Assembly: GCA_964036665.1 (NCBI GenBank)
Contig: OZ038531.1
Span: 20,624,324-20,688,323 of the forward strand
From: Gordius sp. MW1
Taxonomy: Eukaryota; Nematomorpha; Gordioida; Gordea; Gordiidae
Length of the DNA stretch: 64,000 bases
Reading direction: 5' to 3'
Shown: one piece after another, positions 1 through 30,611 of the stretch
How the letters are laid out: every line of letters starts with the position of its first letter
How positions within the stretch are numbered: the stretch's first letter is position 1
Notes under the pieces: model-generated
What the model was told of the DNA's origin: nothing
The model's input: the letters and a program-made list of their open reading frames with translations, nothing else
Databases searched by the model: none
Program-made: the position numbers and the translations under genes

Positions 1-99
1 GGCTAGCTGGGTAAAAATATATTTTAAGCATGTCCGTCCAGGTTTGAACAAAATGAAAGTACCAAATATAAAGAGTATTTTAAGGGAGAATTTGCTTAC

Positions 100-20780
<20,681 letters not shown>

Positions 20781-22636
20781 CTATAATGTGATGAAAACAA
20801 AGCTGTTAGGACAATATAGAAAAACTTTTCTTCCTTAGTTACGTCGGGTAAGCAAAGACTCTAAAGACTGGTGGAACATGTATGAAATAAAACCTAATAT
20901 TTCCATATTTTAAGAGCTATCCCGAGCAAAATAATCATTTATCTTGTTAATGCTTCGGGCCAATTTTTAGTAAGAGTGGATAATTAAACCAAATCATAAT
21001 GCTCATTTTATTTTAGGCACTCCTTTGAATCCTTTGATTTTTAAAGTTTCAAATCGGTTTAGTACCGGGTTTGGGTCGCCTTTATTCAAATTTTGTCAAT
21101 TGCAACATTAAACTGTCCAAGCACATGCGTAGTAAAGGGCTTATAACTTCTAGCGTTAAGCTGTTTAACTCTTAATTTTGATCTGTGTATTAGTGAAACA
21201 AGGAAACCATCACTTTCCGGGTCACATGAATTGTATGCTAAAATCATCCGAGCTGAGGTAGGAACTCACTCAGGCATGCATATCGAAATCAATCAATTCT
21301 CTTTGCCCTAGGGCCTTCTCACACGAACCAAGAACAGACATATAGACCATGTTAAACAATAAGCGATCTATAAATCAAAAGCTACCCTAGCCTTGCCACC
21401 CCCGATTCGATAGTTAATTTAAAATTTAATTTATATACATGAAATCTCCCCTTAGAGACCCTTTTTATCTATATGCAGTGGTGATTCTGACAGTTGCTAG
21501 CCTAACGCCGACCCATATAATATACTAAGAGTATCTGCTGGCAATTAGAAGCAAATACAATAGCTTTTTATAATTGAGAATGGCCAACTGCTCTACGTTC
21601 TAACTTTTCATCCCTGTGCTATCGCTATAATATATGATGACCGATTAGTGTAATGTGGGAGGGATGGATTGTTGTAAAATTACGAAATGACTGGCCGGGC
21701 GGCTTCCTATAAAAAAAGCCGTTAAATTCACGTGAAACCCCAGCAGTCGTTAAACTGGAAAGTGTTATGGTCATTGAATTTCTATTTGCTTTGAGTTAAT
21801 ATATGATTGAACTTGCTCAGCCAACTCAATTATGAAAATTTACTGAGCGAGATTAAATAAAGAGAGAGTAAGAATTTTTTGTCTTAATATTGGATTCAGA
21901 TTCAAATCGCGCGAATTTATCTTTGTCTAAAGATCTGATTCAATTTCATGGTTCAAACTCGTTTGGTATTATTAATATTTTGTTTTTTGATAGTTAAAAA
22001 CGTTTTTTTTTGTTTATTTAAACTCTTGAGAATAGATCTGAACTTTGTTGATACCTAAACATTGAAAAACATATAACATTTATGCTTTGGAAAATTTTTG
22101 CATCTTACAAAATCGCTGTTATGTTACGCGTCTGAAATGTTAATCTGCTCTAAATTCGAAGTTAAGACTAGGCTATGTTGTAGCCGTTACACGATTTTTG
22201 CTGCGCAGCAAAATCCGACATTAAGATAAAAAGGAAGTTGCATTAGAAATTTATGTTTTTAAATAGATACTAAAAGTCTAAACTTAATAAAAACATGTTA
22301 AAAGGTTGAGAAGAAGTCCTATATTTTAGGTTCTTTGTTGTTAAAATAGGTGATTCAGCCCCAGGTTATTACTAAATCTAGCAGACCATGCAAATTTGGA
22401 ACTTCTGTTTACGCATAATAAATTATGCCATTTGAATAAACATTATATGTGGAATGGGGTAAATATGGTTGAAAATTAATCGAGCGACCTGAGGTATTTA
22501 ATGACCCAAACAGAATGAGGCATAAAAACCTGCGATAATAACACGATATTTTGATGCTCTCGTGTAATTTATGCAAAGCGTTATTCATTTTTGGGAGATT
22601 AAAATAGCAAAAAGGCTTTTTATAATTAAATTGAAA
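20781..22636. other. Upstream teneurin intron or 5' flank, no recognised feature
   Basis: No exon with a phase-1 donor that would fit the acceptor at 20780 was found here. No repeats of the named families. Confidence 0.5.
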
Positions 22637-22815
22637 CATGGGCGTACCCAGGTTTTGAATTAGGGGGGGGGGGGGGCAAAACGTTTAAAAGTTCATTTAG
22701 AGGGGGGGGAAACATAAATTTTTTAAATTTTTCAATGTTTTCGCATTGAAATTTTTTTTCCCGTAAATTAGGGGGGGGGGGGCGGCTCCTGCCCCCCCCC
22801 CTGGGTACGCCCATG
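22637..22815. mobile_element. hAT-type MITE with 8-bp TSD
   Basis: Ends CATGGGCGTACCCAGG / CCTGGGTACGCCCATG; flanks AATTGAAA (22629-22636) and AATAGAAA (22816-22823), 7/8. Several G and C homopolymers. A compensating change keeps the TIR paired (TACCC with GGGTA). Confidence 0.85.
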
Positions 22816-23027
22816 AATAGAAAGTAAAGTTGTCTAAAAATGGGTAAAATAAGTCATTTACCTTATCATTACCAAAATTTTACAGCATTAAATTATTTTG
22901 AAAATACCGATCAAATTATTGAAATTTCATTTTTCTAATTTGCAAGTATTATATATACATGGGCGTAGCCAGGGGGTGGCAGGGAGGGGCGGCTGCCCCC
23001 CTCTAAAAATTCTTCCAAGTTTAATAC

Positions 23028-23784
23028 TGTCATATCCATGCGACCCACTCCTTAATAGGAAGCGCATGTGACGCGCTTCGAAAGGAGGGCTAAGAACGAA
23101 GGAAGGTCACAGAAGTTTGGGTTGGTAACAAAATAGCACAAGGATACAGCAAAACAAAGCCGTAAATTACGACTTGGCCCGAAAGAAGGATCAGAAAGAA
23201 GCAAGGATACAACAAACCCTAGTAATAAATATTGAATTGGCACAAGAAACGTAGGGGAAAACTATAACTGTCAGTTGAAGTTTCCAAAGGCCGTGGGAAA
23301 ACCTTGGAAGTTAGGGCCATTCATCACGAAATTGGCGCGGTAAAATGGGTCAAAAAGAGAAGAAGTTTCAAGGATAAAGATCCAGGCCAACAATATCGAA
23401 CCTATAAAAGCCCAACGAAAATCGATCCCGAGCAGAACATTGCTTTCAGAATGTTTCTCACGCAGAACGTTATTTTCCGAACGTTACTCCAAATAGTTCC
23501 TTCCTCCAATACTTAAGAGAACTAGAGAATTTCCCACATTAGAATCAATTTCCCCCCCCCCCCTGTTTAATCGCTAGAAATTATATTCCCGCGTTATTAT
23601 CATTGTACTGTAATTCGTTTCGTGGTTACATAGTTATATATACCTATCGTGTTATTGGAAGCGAAAGTGGCAAAATAAATTATTTGGAAATTGATATTAA
23701 AGGTGCCGATACTTCTCCCATTTTCCGAGATAAAACACCCCCTCCCCTAGTTCTGAGACGCAACAGTAGTTGTGAAATACAACA
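23028..23784 (+). repeat. 5' LTR of the young gypsy element
   Basis: 757 bp, TG...CA ends, near-identical to 26813-27568. A TATAAAAG-like box (CCTATAAAAGCCC) near 23401-23413 could be the element's promoter. Confidence 0.93.
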
Positions 23785-23785
23785 G

Positions 23786-23796
23786 TGGTGCCCCGG
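23786..23796 (+). promoter_or_regulatory. Candidate tRNA primer binding site
   Basis: TGGTGCCCCGG begins one base after the 5' LTR, the usual place for a site complementary to a tRNA 3' end (TGG pairs with CCA). I do not assign the tRNA. Confidence 0.6.
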
Positions 23797-24083
23797 TACA
23801 GTGTACAAGAAGCGACCTTAAGATACGCCTTCAATCAAACCAGCCTAAAGCAAAAGTCCGAAGACGACCTTAGAAAGACAATCGAGTACAAGTGAACGGT
23901 CAACTGAACTACGACCTTAGGGAGACAATCGATACTAAACCGCCGTAACAAGCGATCGGTCAAAAGCCACAATGGAAACCCGCACAGGCCAACGTTCTAG
24001 AAAGGTATGTTAATTTATTATGTAATATTTTTCGTGATTTTAATAATTTCATTAATTATAAATTTTAAAAAATTTATTTTGAA

Positions 24084-24413
24084 ATGTTTGATAATCATAA
24101 TTCTAAAATATATTTGATCCATATGCTTAGGGAATTATATAATTATATTGACTATTTATTTATTTTATTATGCGGTATTTTAATTGGGCATTTTATGAAT
24201 AAACGCAAATTAAGATGTTTTACGTGCGGAAATACTAATCATGTGCAACGAAATTGTTATTTTAATAATAAGCAATTAAATAATCCACCACTACATACTC
24301 CAACCCAAAATAAAAATAATTATGTAACTCCCCGGTGTGTAAATTGTGGTAATATTGGGCATTATTCTGATTTTTGCAAAAATAAAATGTTATTTCCCAA
24401 ATATAAACCCTAA
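24084..24413 (+). CDS. gag: Gag remnant with two CCHC zinc knuckles
   Basis: 110 codons from ATG to TAA. Two knuckles of CX2CX4HX4C form: CFTCGNTNHVQRNC and CVNCGNIGHYSDFC. These are the nucleocapsid part of a retroelement Gag and bind the element RNA. No capsid region precedes it; the N-terminal 35 residues are hydrophobic (YLFILLCGILIGHFM) and unlike a capsid. Probably what remains after a deletion, and possibly still translated. Confidence 0.8.
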   Translation: MFDNHNSKIYLIHMLRELYNYIDYLFILLCGILIGHFMNKRKLRCFTCGNTNHVQRNCYFNNKQLNNPPLHTPTQNKNNYVTPRCVNCGNIGHYSDFCKNKMLFPKYKP

Positions 24414-24810
24414 ACGTAAACTTGGTTTGATTAATGTATTATATTAATGTAATCCTTAACAATATAATAAAAATAATAGCTGACATATTCCCCATAATTT
24501 TCGTAACCCCCATGTTTTTGCTTGTAACATTATGGATTTTATCAATTAAGATATTAATATTTAATGAATTCGTTGTATAAAATAAAATGAGTTCACAATA
24601 AATTTTATTGAGTTATTGATTAAAATATTAATTTGTTTAATTTGCATGGGATATAGTAATATTAATATATATAAATATAAATTTTTGACTACTCGGGAAC
24701 CGATAAAAAAAGGAAAGGTATCATTGGCATGAAGAAGTTAAAGTAAAACGAATTAATAATAAAGTAAAACGAATTAATAGTTATAAAGGGACAAATCTGG
24801 GAAATTTAAA

Positions 24811-25461
24811 ATGTTGAATAAATTCTTTTGGGTTTTGAAAATTTTCATCAAAATTATGATAAATATAGTGCAGTTTGGTACTTTAGAAATAAATTGGAGG
24901 CGTAACACACTTAAACGGAATAAATACGATTCTACTATAAACACTTTTAATATACAAGATAATTGTATATTTTCATATATTTTGGGTGAGTATAAAGAGA
25001 TGGTTTGTCGAAAGATAAAAAATCTTGGGAATAGGTCGAGTGGAATGGAGATCAGAGAAATTGTGGTTAAGCCATTCGAGATTCCTAATACTCCACCAAC
25101 GTATATAATTAAATCGTACTCACGGGCGTGTAGGCGATTTAAGATCTGGAATAAATTTTATTGGTTAGGAAATACCAATTTTTGTGTTTTGGGCGAATTA
25201 TATTACGACCGTTTAAATTTAAAATCATTTATGCAATCCACCGTTTTTAGAGTACCGAAAAGCAAAACCCAGTACAAAGATAAAATAAGGAAGGGAAGAA
25301 ATAATGTTACGGAAATAAATAAATGTAAAACTAGTAAAATGAAGCTTTATTTGAATCCTTGGAAGGGTAGCGAGCAGATTGATAAGGTCAACCTGAGTAA
25401 CTTTTATAAGTATATGTGTCGAAGATTTATATTTTTAATATATCAATATTGGTATGACTAG
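24811..25461 (+). CDS. Unassigned open frame inside the gypsy element
   Basis: 216 codons from ATG to TAG, basic and aromatic-rich, with no motif that I recognise. It lies between the zinc-knuckle frame and the protease frame and ends 6 nt before the latter's first possible start. It may be a remnant of the pol N-terminal region, an element-specific protein or a chance frame. Confidence 0.35.
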   Translation: MLNKFFWVLKIFIKIMINIVQFGTLEINWRRNTLKRNKYDSTINTFNIQDNCIFSYILGEYKEMVCRKIKNLGNRSSGMEIREIVVKPFEIPNTPPTYIIKSYSRACRRFKIWNKFYWLGNTNFCVLGELYYDRLNLKSFMQSTVFRVPKSKTQYKDKIRKGRNNVTEINKCKTSKMKLYLNPWKGSEQIDKVNLSNFYKYMCRRFIFLIYQYWYD

Positions 25462-25467
25462 GAAAAA

Positions 25468-26334
25468 TTGAATAAATTTACGATAACAAATCTTAAAGTT
25501 AGAACCACCCTTGTTATCTATCCCAAATGTACTATATTAACTATAACACCCCTTAAAGGAGATTTGAAAATAATTAACATAATACCGCCGAGTAAATATG
25601 ATCTTTTAGGGAATTTTATCCGCCAAAAATCGATAAAAGAGGAAGTAGTGCAAAGTTCTATTATAAATATGCTTGAAATTAAAACTAAACAAGTTCCCCG
25701 CGTAAAGATAACGTGTAACAAAACTCAACTTAATTTTATATTTGATACCGGTTCATCCCTAACTATAGTTAATAAAGATGATTGGTTTCGAATTTGTAAC
25801 GGTGGATTATTTAAAGAGACAAGATTGGAAGCGCGACTATTTAATAACGACAATATAAAATTGATAGGACAATGCGACGTGCGTGTGACCGTAAGTGGAG
25901 TTGTTAAAAATTTAACATTATATATATCGGACCTAGGAGTTAATAATATTCTAGGATGGGATTGGATTCAAAATTTTGAGGTTGATTGGTTTAATAAAAT
26001 AAGAACTGAGCCGACATCGTGTAATGATTTAGTAACTATAGAGTTAATGTTGCAGGAGAGTACAGGCGCGAAAATTGATAAGATTTGTGCAGAGTTTTCA
26101 AGGATTTTCAATAAGGAATTAGGGTGTTTGAAAAATTATGAGGCCACGATGAAAATAAAGCCAGGAGTAACACCTAAATTTTGTTCAGCGCGAAGAGTAC
26201 CGTATGAGTGGCGCAGCGAGATAGAGGAGGAGTTAAACAAGTGGGTTAAAGAAGGTATAACCAAACCGGTATCATTTAGTTATTGGGCGACGCCCCTAGT
26301 ACCTGTAAGAAAGAACAAGATGTTATGGAAATGA
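25468..26334 (+). CDS. pol: Truncated Pol: aspartic protease and start of reverse transcriptase
   Basis: About 288 codons. The protease active site is FIFDTGSSLTIV with the second-lobe ILGWDWIQ. The RT N-terminus follows (FSRIFNKELGCLKNYEATMK, ARRVPYEWRSEIEEELNKW, GITKPVSFSYWATPLVPVRK), which is Ty3/gypsy type. The frame then ends MLWK-stop where the RT palm should follow. The catalytic YxDD, RNase H and integrase are absent. The first codon in frame is TTG; expression by frameshift or readthrough is likely in intact relatives. Confidence 0.85.
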   Translation: MNKFTITNLKVRTTLVIYPKCTILTITPLKGDLKIINIIPPSKYDLLGNFIRQKSIKEEVVQSSIINMLEIKTKQVPRVKITCNKTQLNFIFDTGSSLTIVNKDDWFRICNGGLFKETRLEARLFNNDNIKLIGQCDVRVTVSGVVKNLTLYISDLGVNNILGWDWIQNFEVDWFNKIRTEPTSCNDLVTIELMLQESTGAKIDKICAEFSRIFNKELGCLKNYEATMKIKPGVTPKFCSARRVPYEWRSEIEEELNKWVKEGITKPVSFSYWATPLVPVRKNKMLWK

Positions 26335-26666
26335 CCACTTCCACCGGATAATGGCCCTAATATGCACAAAACCCCCCCCCCCCGTTTGGCGTGTTAATTA
26401 TATAATTGGTTTGCGCTTGGCTTGCCATTTGATAACAATTATTCCCCATATGTTAATATGAAAATTTTGTGTTGTGGTTAGAAATAAAAGCGATTATTAC
26501 GTAAAAAGATTTTAATGTCGAAGACGATAGGGCTACTGATCCTGTATTAGGGATCAGGCAGCATTTATATTTCATAGCAGGTAACCTACCACGGCGATGA
26601 ATTAGACGAGTCCCAATAGCCCGGCTGACAAATAACAAAGATAAGGACCGACAGCCAAGAAAACCC

Positions 26667-26745
26667 AACCACCTGTTTCACCCACCTGATCCAACCACCG
26701 GTTTCACCCACCTGATCCAACCACCTGCTTCACCCACCTGCGAGA
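26667..26745 (+). repeat. 26-bp tandem repeat near the 3' LTR
   Basis: Nearly three units of AACCACC(T/G)G(T/C)TTCACC-CACCTGATCC. Located about 70 bp before the purine tract; short repeats here are common in gypsy 3' regions. Confidence 0.85.
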
Positions 26746-26798
26746 CCCAATCACCGTGAACACGCAATAGGAGACCCCCCCCCCCGAGACTGGATCCC

Positions 26799-26812
26799 AG
26801 AAAAAAGGAAGG
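26799..26812 (+). promoter_or_regulatory. Polypurine tract
   Basis: AGAAAAAAGGAAGG directly before TGTCATATCC of the 3' LTR, the expected primer site for plus-strand DNA synthesis. Confidence 0.85.
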
Positions 26813-27568
26813 TGTCATATCCATGCGACCCACTCCTTAATAGGAAGCGCATGTGACGCGCTTCGAAAGGAGGGCTAAGAACGAAGGAAGGTCACAGAAG
26901 TTTGGGTTGGTAACAAAATAGCACAAGGATACAGCAAAACAAAGCCGTAAATTACGACTTGGCCCGAAAGAAGGATCAGAAAGAAGCAAGGATACAACAA
27001 ACCCTAGTAATAAATATTGAATTGGCACAAGAAACGTAGGGGAAAACTATAACTGTCAGTTGAAGTTTCCAAAGGCCGTGGGAAAACCTTGGAAGTTAGG
27101 GCCATTCATCACGAAATTGGCGCGGTAAAATGGGTCAAAAAGAGAAGAAGTTTCAAGGATAAAGATCCAGGCCAACAATATCGAACCTATAAAAGCCCAA
27201 CGAAAATCGATCCCGAGCAGAACATTGCTTTCAGAATGTTTCTCACGCAGAACGTTATTTTCCGAACGTTACTCCAAATAGTTCCTTCCTCCAATACTTA
27301 AGAGAACTAGAGAATTTCCCACATTAGAATCAATTTCCCCCCCCCCCTGTTTAATCGCTAGAAATTATATTCCCGCGTTATTATCATTGTACTGTAATTC
27401 GTTTCGTGGTTACATAGTTATATATACCTATCGTGTTATTGGAAGCGAAAGTGGCAAAATAAATTATTTGGAAATTGATATTAAAGGTGCCGATACTTCT
27501 CCCATTTTCCGAGATAAAACACCCCCTCCCCTAGTTCTGAGACGCAACAGTAGTTGTGAAATACAACA
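26813..27568 (+). repeat. 3' LTR of the young gypsy element
   Basis: 756 bp copy of 23028-23784; only difference seen is one base in the C run near 27340. Confidence 0.93.
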
Positions 27569-27671
27569 AATACAATTATGACTTAAATTAAAAAAAAATA
27601 TATATTATTTTGCCCCTCCCTAAATCACTATTGCCCCCCTCCCCTTTAAATCCAATCCTGGCTACGCCCAT

Positions 27672-28419
27672 TAATGGGATAATTTTTTTGTCATACTTAA
27701 AAGTATTTTTTTCATTTCGACAAGGGATATATTAAGATTTATGTTTAATTTTAAACTAAGCTCCAATATAACATGTGAAATTAAATTTAAAAGTTTTTTT
27801 CTGCAATAATAATAGATCATAAATTTAAAATGGTTTTATTCTCAGTGTCCCCCTGCTGCGGTTTAGAGTGGTTTTTTCCCCTAAATTTTACGATCACATT
27901 CTCCTCCTCTCATCTAAAAGCCATAAAATTTAAGCCTCGACCATACCTAGTCAACCCATTTTAAAGTCACTTCTGGTACGAAAAGAGCTTAAGAATAATA
28001 ATATTTTGTCGTAAAGAATTTAATTTTTATTGTTTTTATGATTAAATTTGGGTTAGGAAATTAAAATTTAACGTTATAGCTATCTATAAATTGTAGTAAT
28101 TCACCATTTAAGAAACATAATTAAATTGGGATTTTTCCAAATTTTAACAAAAATTTTGTTAAAAAGAAACGAATTTTTTGCCTATAAATCGGCTCTCCAT
28201 GGCTATGCTATCTAAGTTGTTGAACAATGGAAGTTAACAAAAATTTACAAATATTCTTACATCAAAATTTTTAAGTATTTGTAACAAAAGGTTCTAATGG
28301 CACAAGTGGTCTAGACTTTGAGTTAATATTTTTGGATTCATTTTGAATTTAAATTTTAATCGCATTTCACTGATTTGAAATTTATAAATAAAAAAGACAA
28401 CAAATTAAATACATTTACA
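27672..28419. other. AT-rich DNA, nothing recognised
   Basis: No domain, repeat family or RNA gene recognised. Confidence 0.5.
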
Positions 28420-28570
28420 CATGGGAGTAGCCAAGATTGGATTAGAGGGGGGCAATAATGATTTAGGGAGAGGGAAAATTAGTCATAATTATATTAAATT
28501 TTGAAGAATTTTTGGATTTAAAGGGGGGGGGGCAGCCGTCCCTTCCTTTCCCCCCCCTGGCTGGCCCATG
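28420..28570. mobile_element. hAT-type MITE with 8-bp TSD
   Basis: Left end CATGGGAGTAGCCAAG, right end CTGGCTGGCCCATG; flanks CATTTACA / TATTTACA, 7/8. Confidence 0.83.
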
Positions 28571-28578
28571 TATTTACA

Positions 28579-29791
28579 TAGGATTCATTATTTATGAAAA
28601 AAAGTATTGTAAATTAAAAAAATATGTCTAAAAAAGATTTAAATAAATATAAGAAAAATAAATTAAATTTATATTATATCAAGAAAACATACCAGTTGCT
28701 AGAATTTCGTGAGATGATAAATTTTCCATGGAACAACATTGATGGAATTAATTTGTGATAATAAAATTTTATTCTTTGCCCAATTCAAGCCAAAATAAGT
28801 ATTAATTGTAAAAAATATTCCAGATTTTTGAATTTTCTCTTTAAAATTCTTTAGAGTTCTTTATCGTAATTTCAAGAGAAGAGGTAAGTGGATGAAAGAG
28901 AGAAAGTTAAAATGAAGAGTTATTTTACTCCGTGTATTTATGTGTTGTTGTATATAGGTATGGTATGATGGAGACAATTTATAATACAGTCTACAATGCC
29001 CCTTGCCCAGTCTTCCTCACACATAATAATAAATTATTATAGTTATTTTGCTATGGGCGTTCTCTGTTATTTGTGGGGGGGGGGGGTGTATATTTAAAAT
29101 TTTAATTTCAAAATTATCTTATTTTATGATTTCGGTGTTTCTTAAAGGTTTCGATAATTTTAATTTTGTCGAATTTAAAAGAAAAATGAATTTATAAAAA
29201 TTGCATAGCAATCAATATATGGATCTAATAAACATTATGTAATCATATATTCGAAAAAAATTAGAGTTGACTTTTATAATTACTTGAGTCAAATATTTTA
29301 TAAATTATTTGTTATAAATATGCTGTCACGATTTATAATTTTTAACCCATATGTTAATAACTTGATCGATGCAAATCTTGGCAGGCAAGGAATTTATTTC
29401 AATCACATAATTACATAATTTTGTAATATTAACTGAATGTTTTAGTGATCAAATTGATTAAAAATTCACATACATTTTTCCCCCCAGTTTTCTTAATCTC
29501 CTCTCACTCCTATGTATGACAATATTAATTAAAAATTAAGGCACGTATGTCATTTTCTCTTCATTTGGTCGATCAAATAGCCGATTACAATTTTATTTTT
29601 CCATAACCAAAAAGGCAAATCCTTTATCAGTCCTACATTACATACATAAAATAATATGTGATATATCTTAAGTTGATTGTAAGATCAATAGCAGTGTCGG
29701 CAATGTTAAAAATTTGGACAATAAAACCGGTTGTAGATATGTAATTTATGCACGAAAAAAGCAGCTTTCTCTTAGCCCCCCCCCCCTACCA
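28579..29791. other. AT-rich DNA, nothing recognised
   Basis: One G run near 29075; no gene or repeat family recognised. Confidence 0.5.
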
Positions 29792-29872
29792 TGAGGCTCA
29801 ATTGGTAAATGTCTATTTAATAACGGTTAAGCTATCAGAGGCGCGCCCGGCCGTCCAAGCTTGAGTTTAATC
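29792..29872 (+). repeat. Possible decayed tRNA-like SINE head
   Basis: TGAGGCTCAATTGGTAAATG resembles a tRNA D-arm/A-box, and about 55 nt on, GAGTTTAATCGATA could be a worn B-box. No acceptor stem can be formed, so it is not a tRNA gene. Weak call. Confidence 0.3.
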
Positions 29873-29941
29873 GATAAAATATCAATATCTAGCCCGAGTA
29901 TAATGTAAATTCGTCCAAAAAGTCTAAATTGTGTTTACAAT

Positions 29942-30090
29942 CATGGGCGTGGCCAAGGGGGGGGGGCTGCCCCCCTCTAAATCCAAAAATTTGTTAAAAT
30001 TTATTTAAATTATGGCTACAATTTGAAGATCATTTTGCCCCTTTAAATCATTATTGCCCCCCTCTAATTCCAATGCTGGCTACGCCCATG
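29942..30090. mobile_element. hAT-type MITE with 8-bp TSD
   Basis: CATGGGCGTGGCCAAGG ... CTGGCTACGCCCATG, flanks TTTACAAT / TTTACAAA (7/8). Confidence 0.87.
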
Positions 30091-30310
30091 TTTACAAAGT
30101 AACGCCCTCGCAAAAAAGATAGAAGTTTAATGTATTTGTAATGCAAGTGTTTTTAGTAAGGTTAAAAACCTGGAAAACCATGGGACTTTAAAATATTTGG
30201 AGAGTAAAGCAGCAGGGTGTCATCCAGAGAAACTAGTTTGAAGAAAGGGAGAGCGAGAGCTGTCTTATATAATGTTTGTGTAAAAGCATGAAGTCTATCT
30301 TTCAAACCAA

Positions 30311-30412
30311 AATCGCCACTAAGGGGAGGCAGGAAATCCAAATTTTTTTATAAATTGTCTAAAATTAAGGTTAAAATTTCATAAAATTCGCCATATTGCC
30401 CCTTCCTAAATA
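30311..30412. mobile_element. hAT-type MITE remnant
   Basis: Family centre (GGGGAGGC, AAATTT..., GCCCCTTCCTAAAT) without recognisable TIRs. Confidence 0.45.
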
Positions 30413-30444
30413 AATCTCAAACTTTTTTAAGCCTTACCCCAAAG

Positions 30445-30611
30445 CATGGGCGTAACCAAGGAGGGGCAGGGAGGGGCGGCTGCCCCCCTCTAAATCCAAA
30501 AAATTACTGAAATTTAGAAAAAATAAGGCTAAAATTTCAAAAAATATTTATTTACCCCTCGCTAAATCATTTGCCCCCCCCCCTCTTATTCCAATGCTGG
30601 CTATTCCCATA
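30445..30611. mobile_element. hAT-type MITE copy
   Basis: CATGGGCGTAACCAAGG ... CTGGCTATTCCCAT with full G-rich/C-rich family layout; flanks only about 6/8 alike. Confidence 0.8.

Larger units (their letters stand above)
23028..27568 (+). mobile_element. Young, internally deleted Ty3/gypsy LTR retrotransposon
   Basis: Two LTRs (23028-23784 and 26813-27568) start TGTCATATCC and end ATACAACA. The 5-bp duplication AATAC lies at 23023-23027 and 27569-27573. I saw no difference between the LTRs except one C in a homopolymer (12 versus 11). A primer-site candidate TGGTGCCCCGG follows the 5' LTR, and the purine tract AGAAAAAAGGAAGG precedes the 3' LTR. Inside are zinc knuckles, protease and only the very start of reverse transcriptase. 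Capsid, most of RT, RNase H and integrase are missing, so it must have moved with proteins from another copy. Confidence 0.93.
22958..27671. mobile_element. hAT-type MITE split by an LTR retrotransposon
   Basis: Left half 22958-23027 starts CATGGGCGTAGCCAGG; right half 27569-27671 ends CCTGGCTACGCCCAT. Removing the LTR element and one AATAC copy leaves a MITE of about 170 bp with normal family layout. Confidence 0.88.

Noticed and set aside
29792-29872. tRNA gene
   Set aside because: A-box and B-box likeness only; no acceptor stem or anticodon arm.
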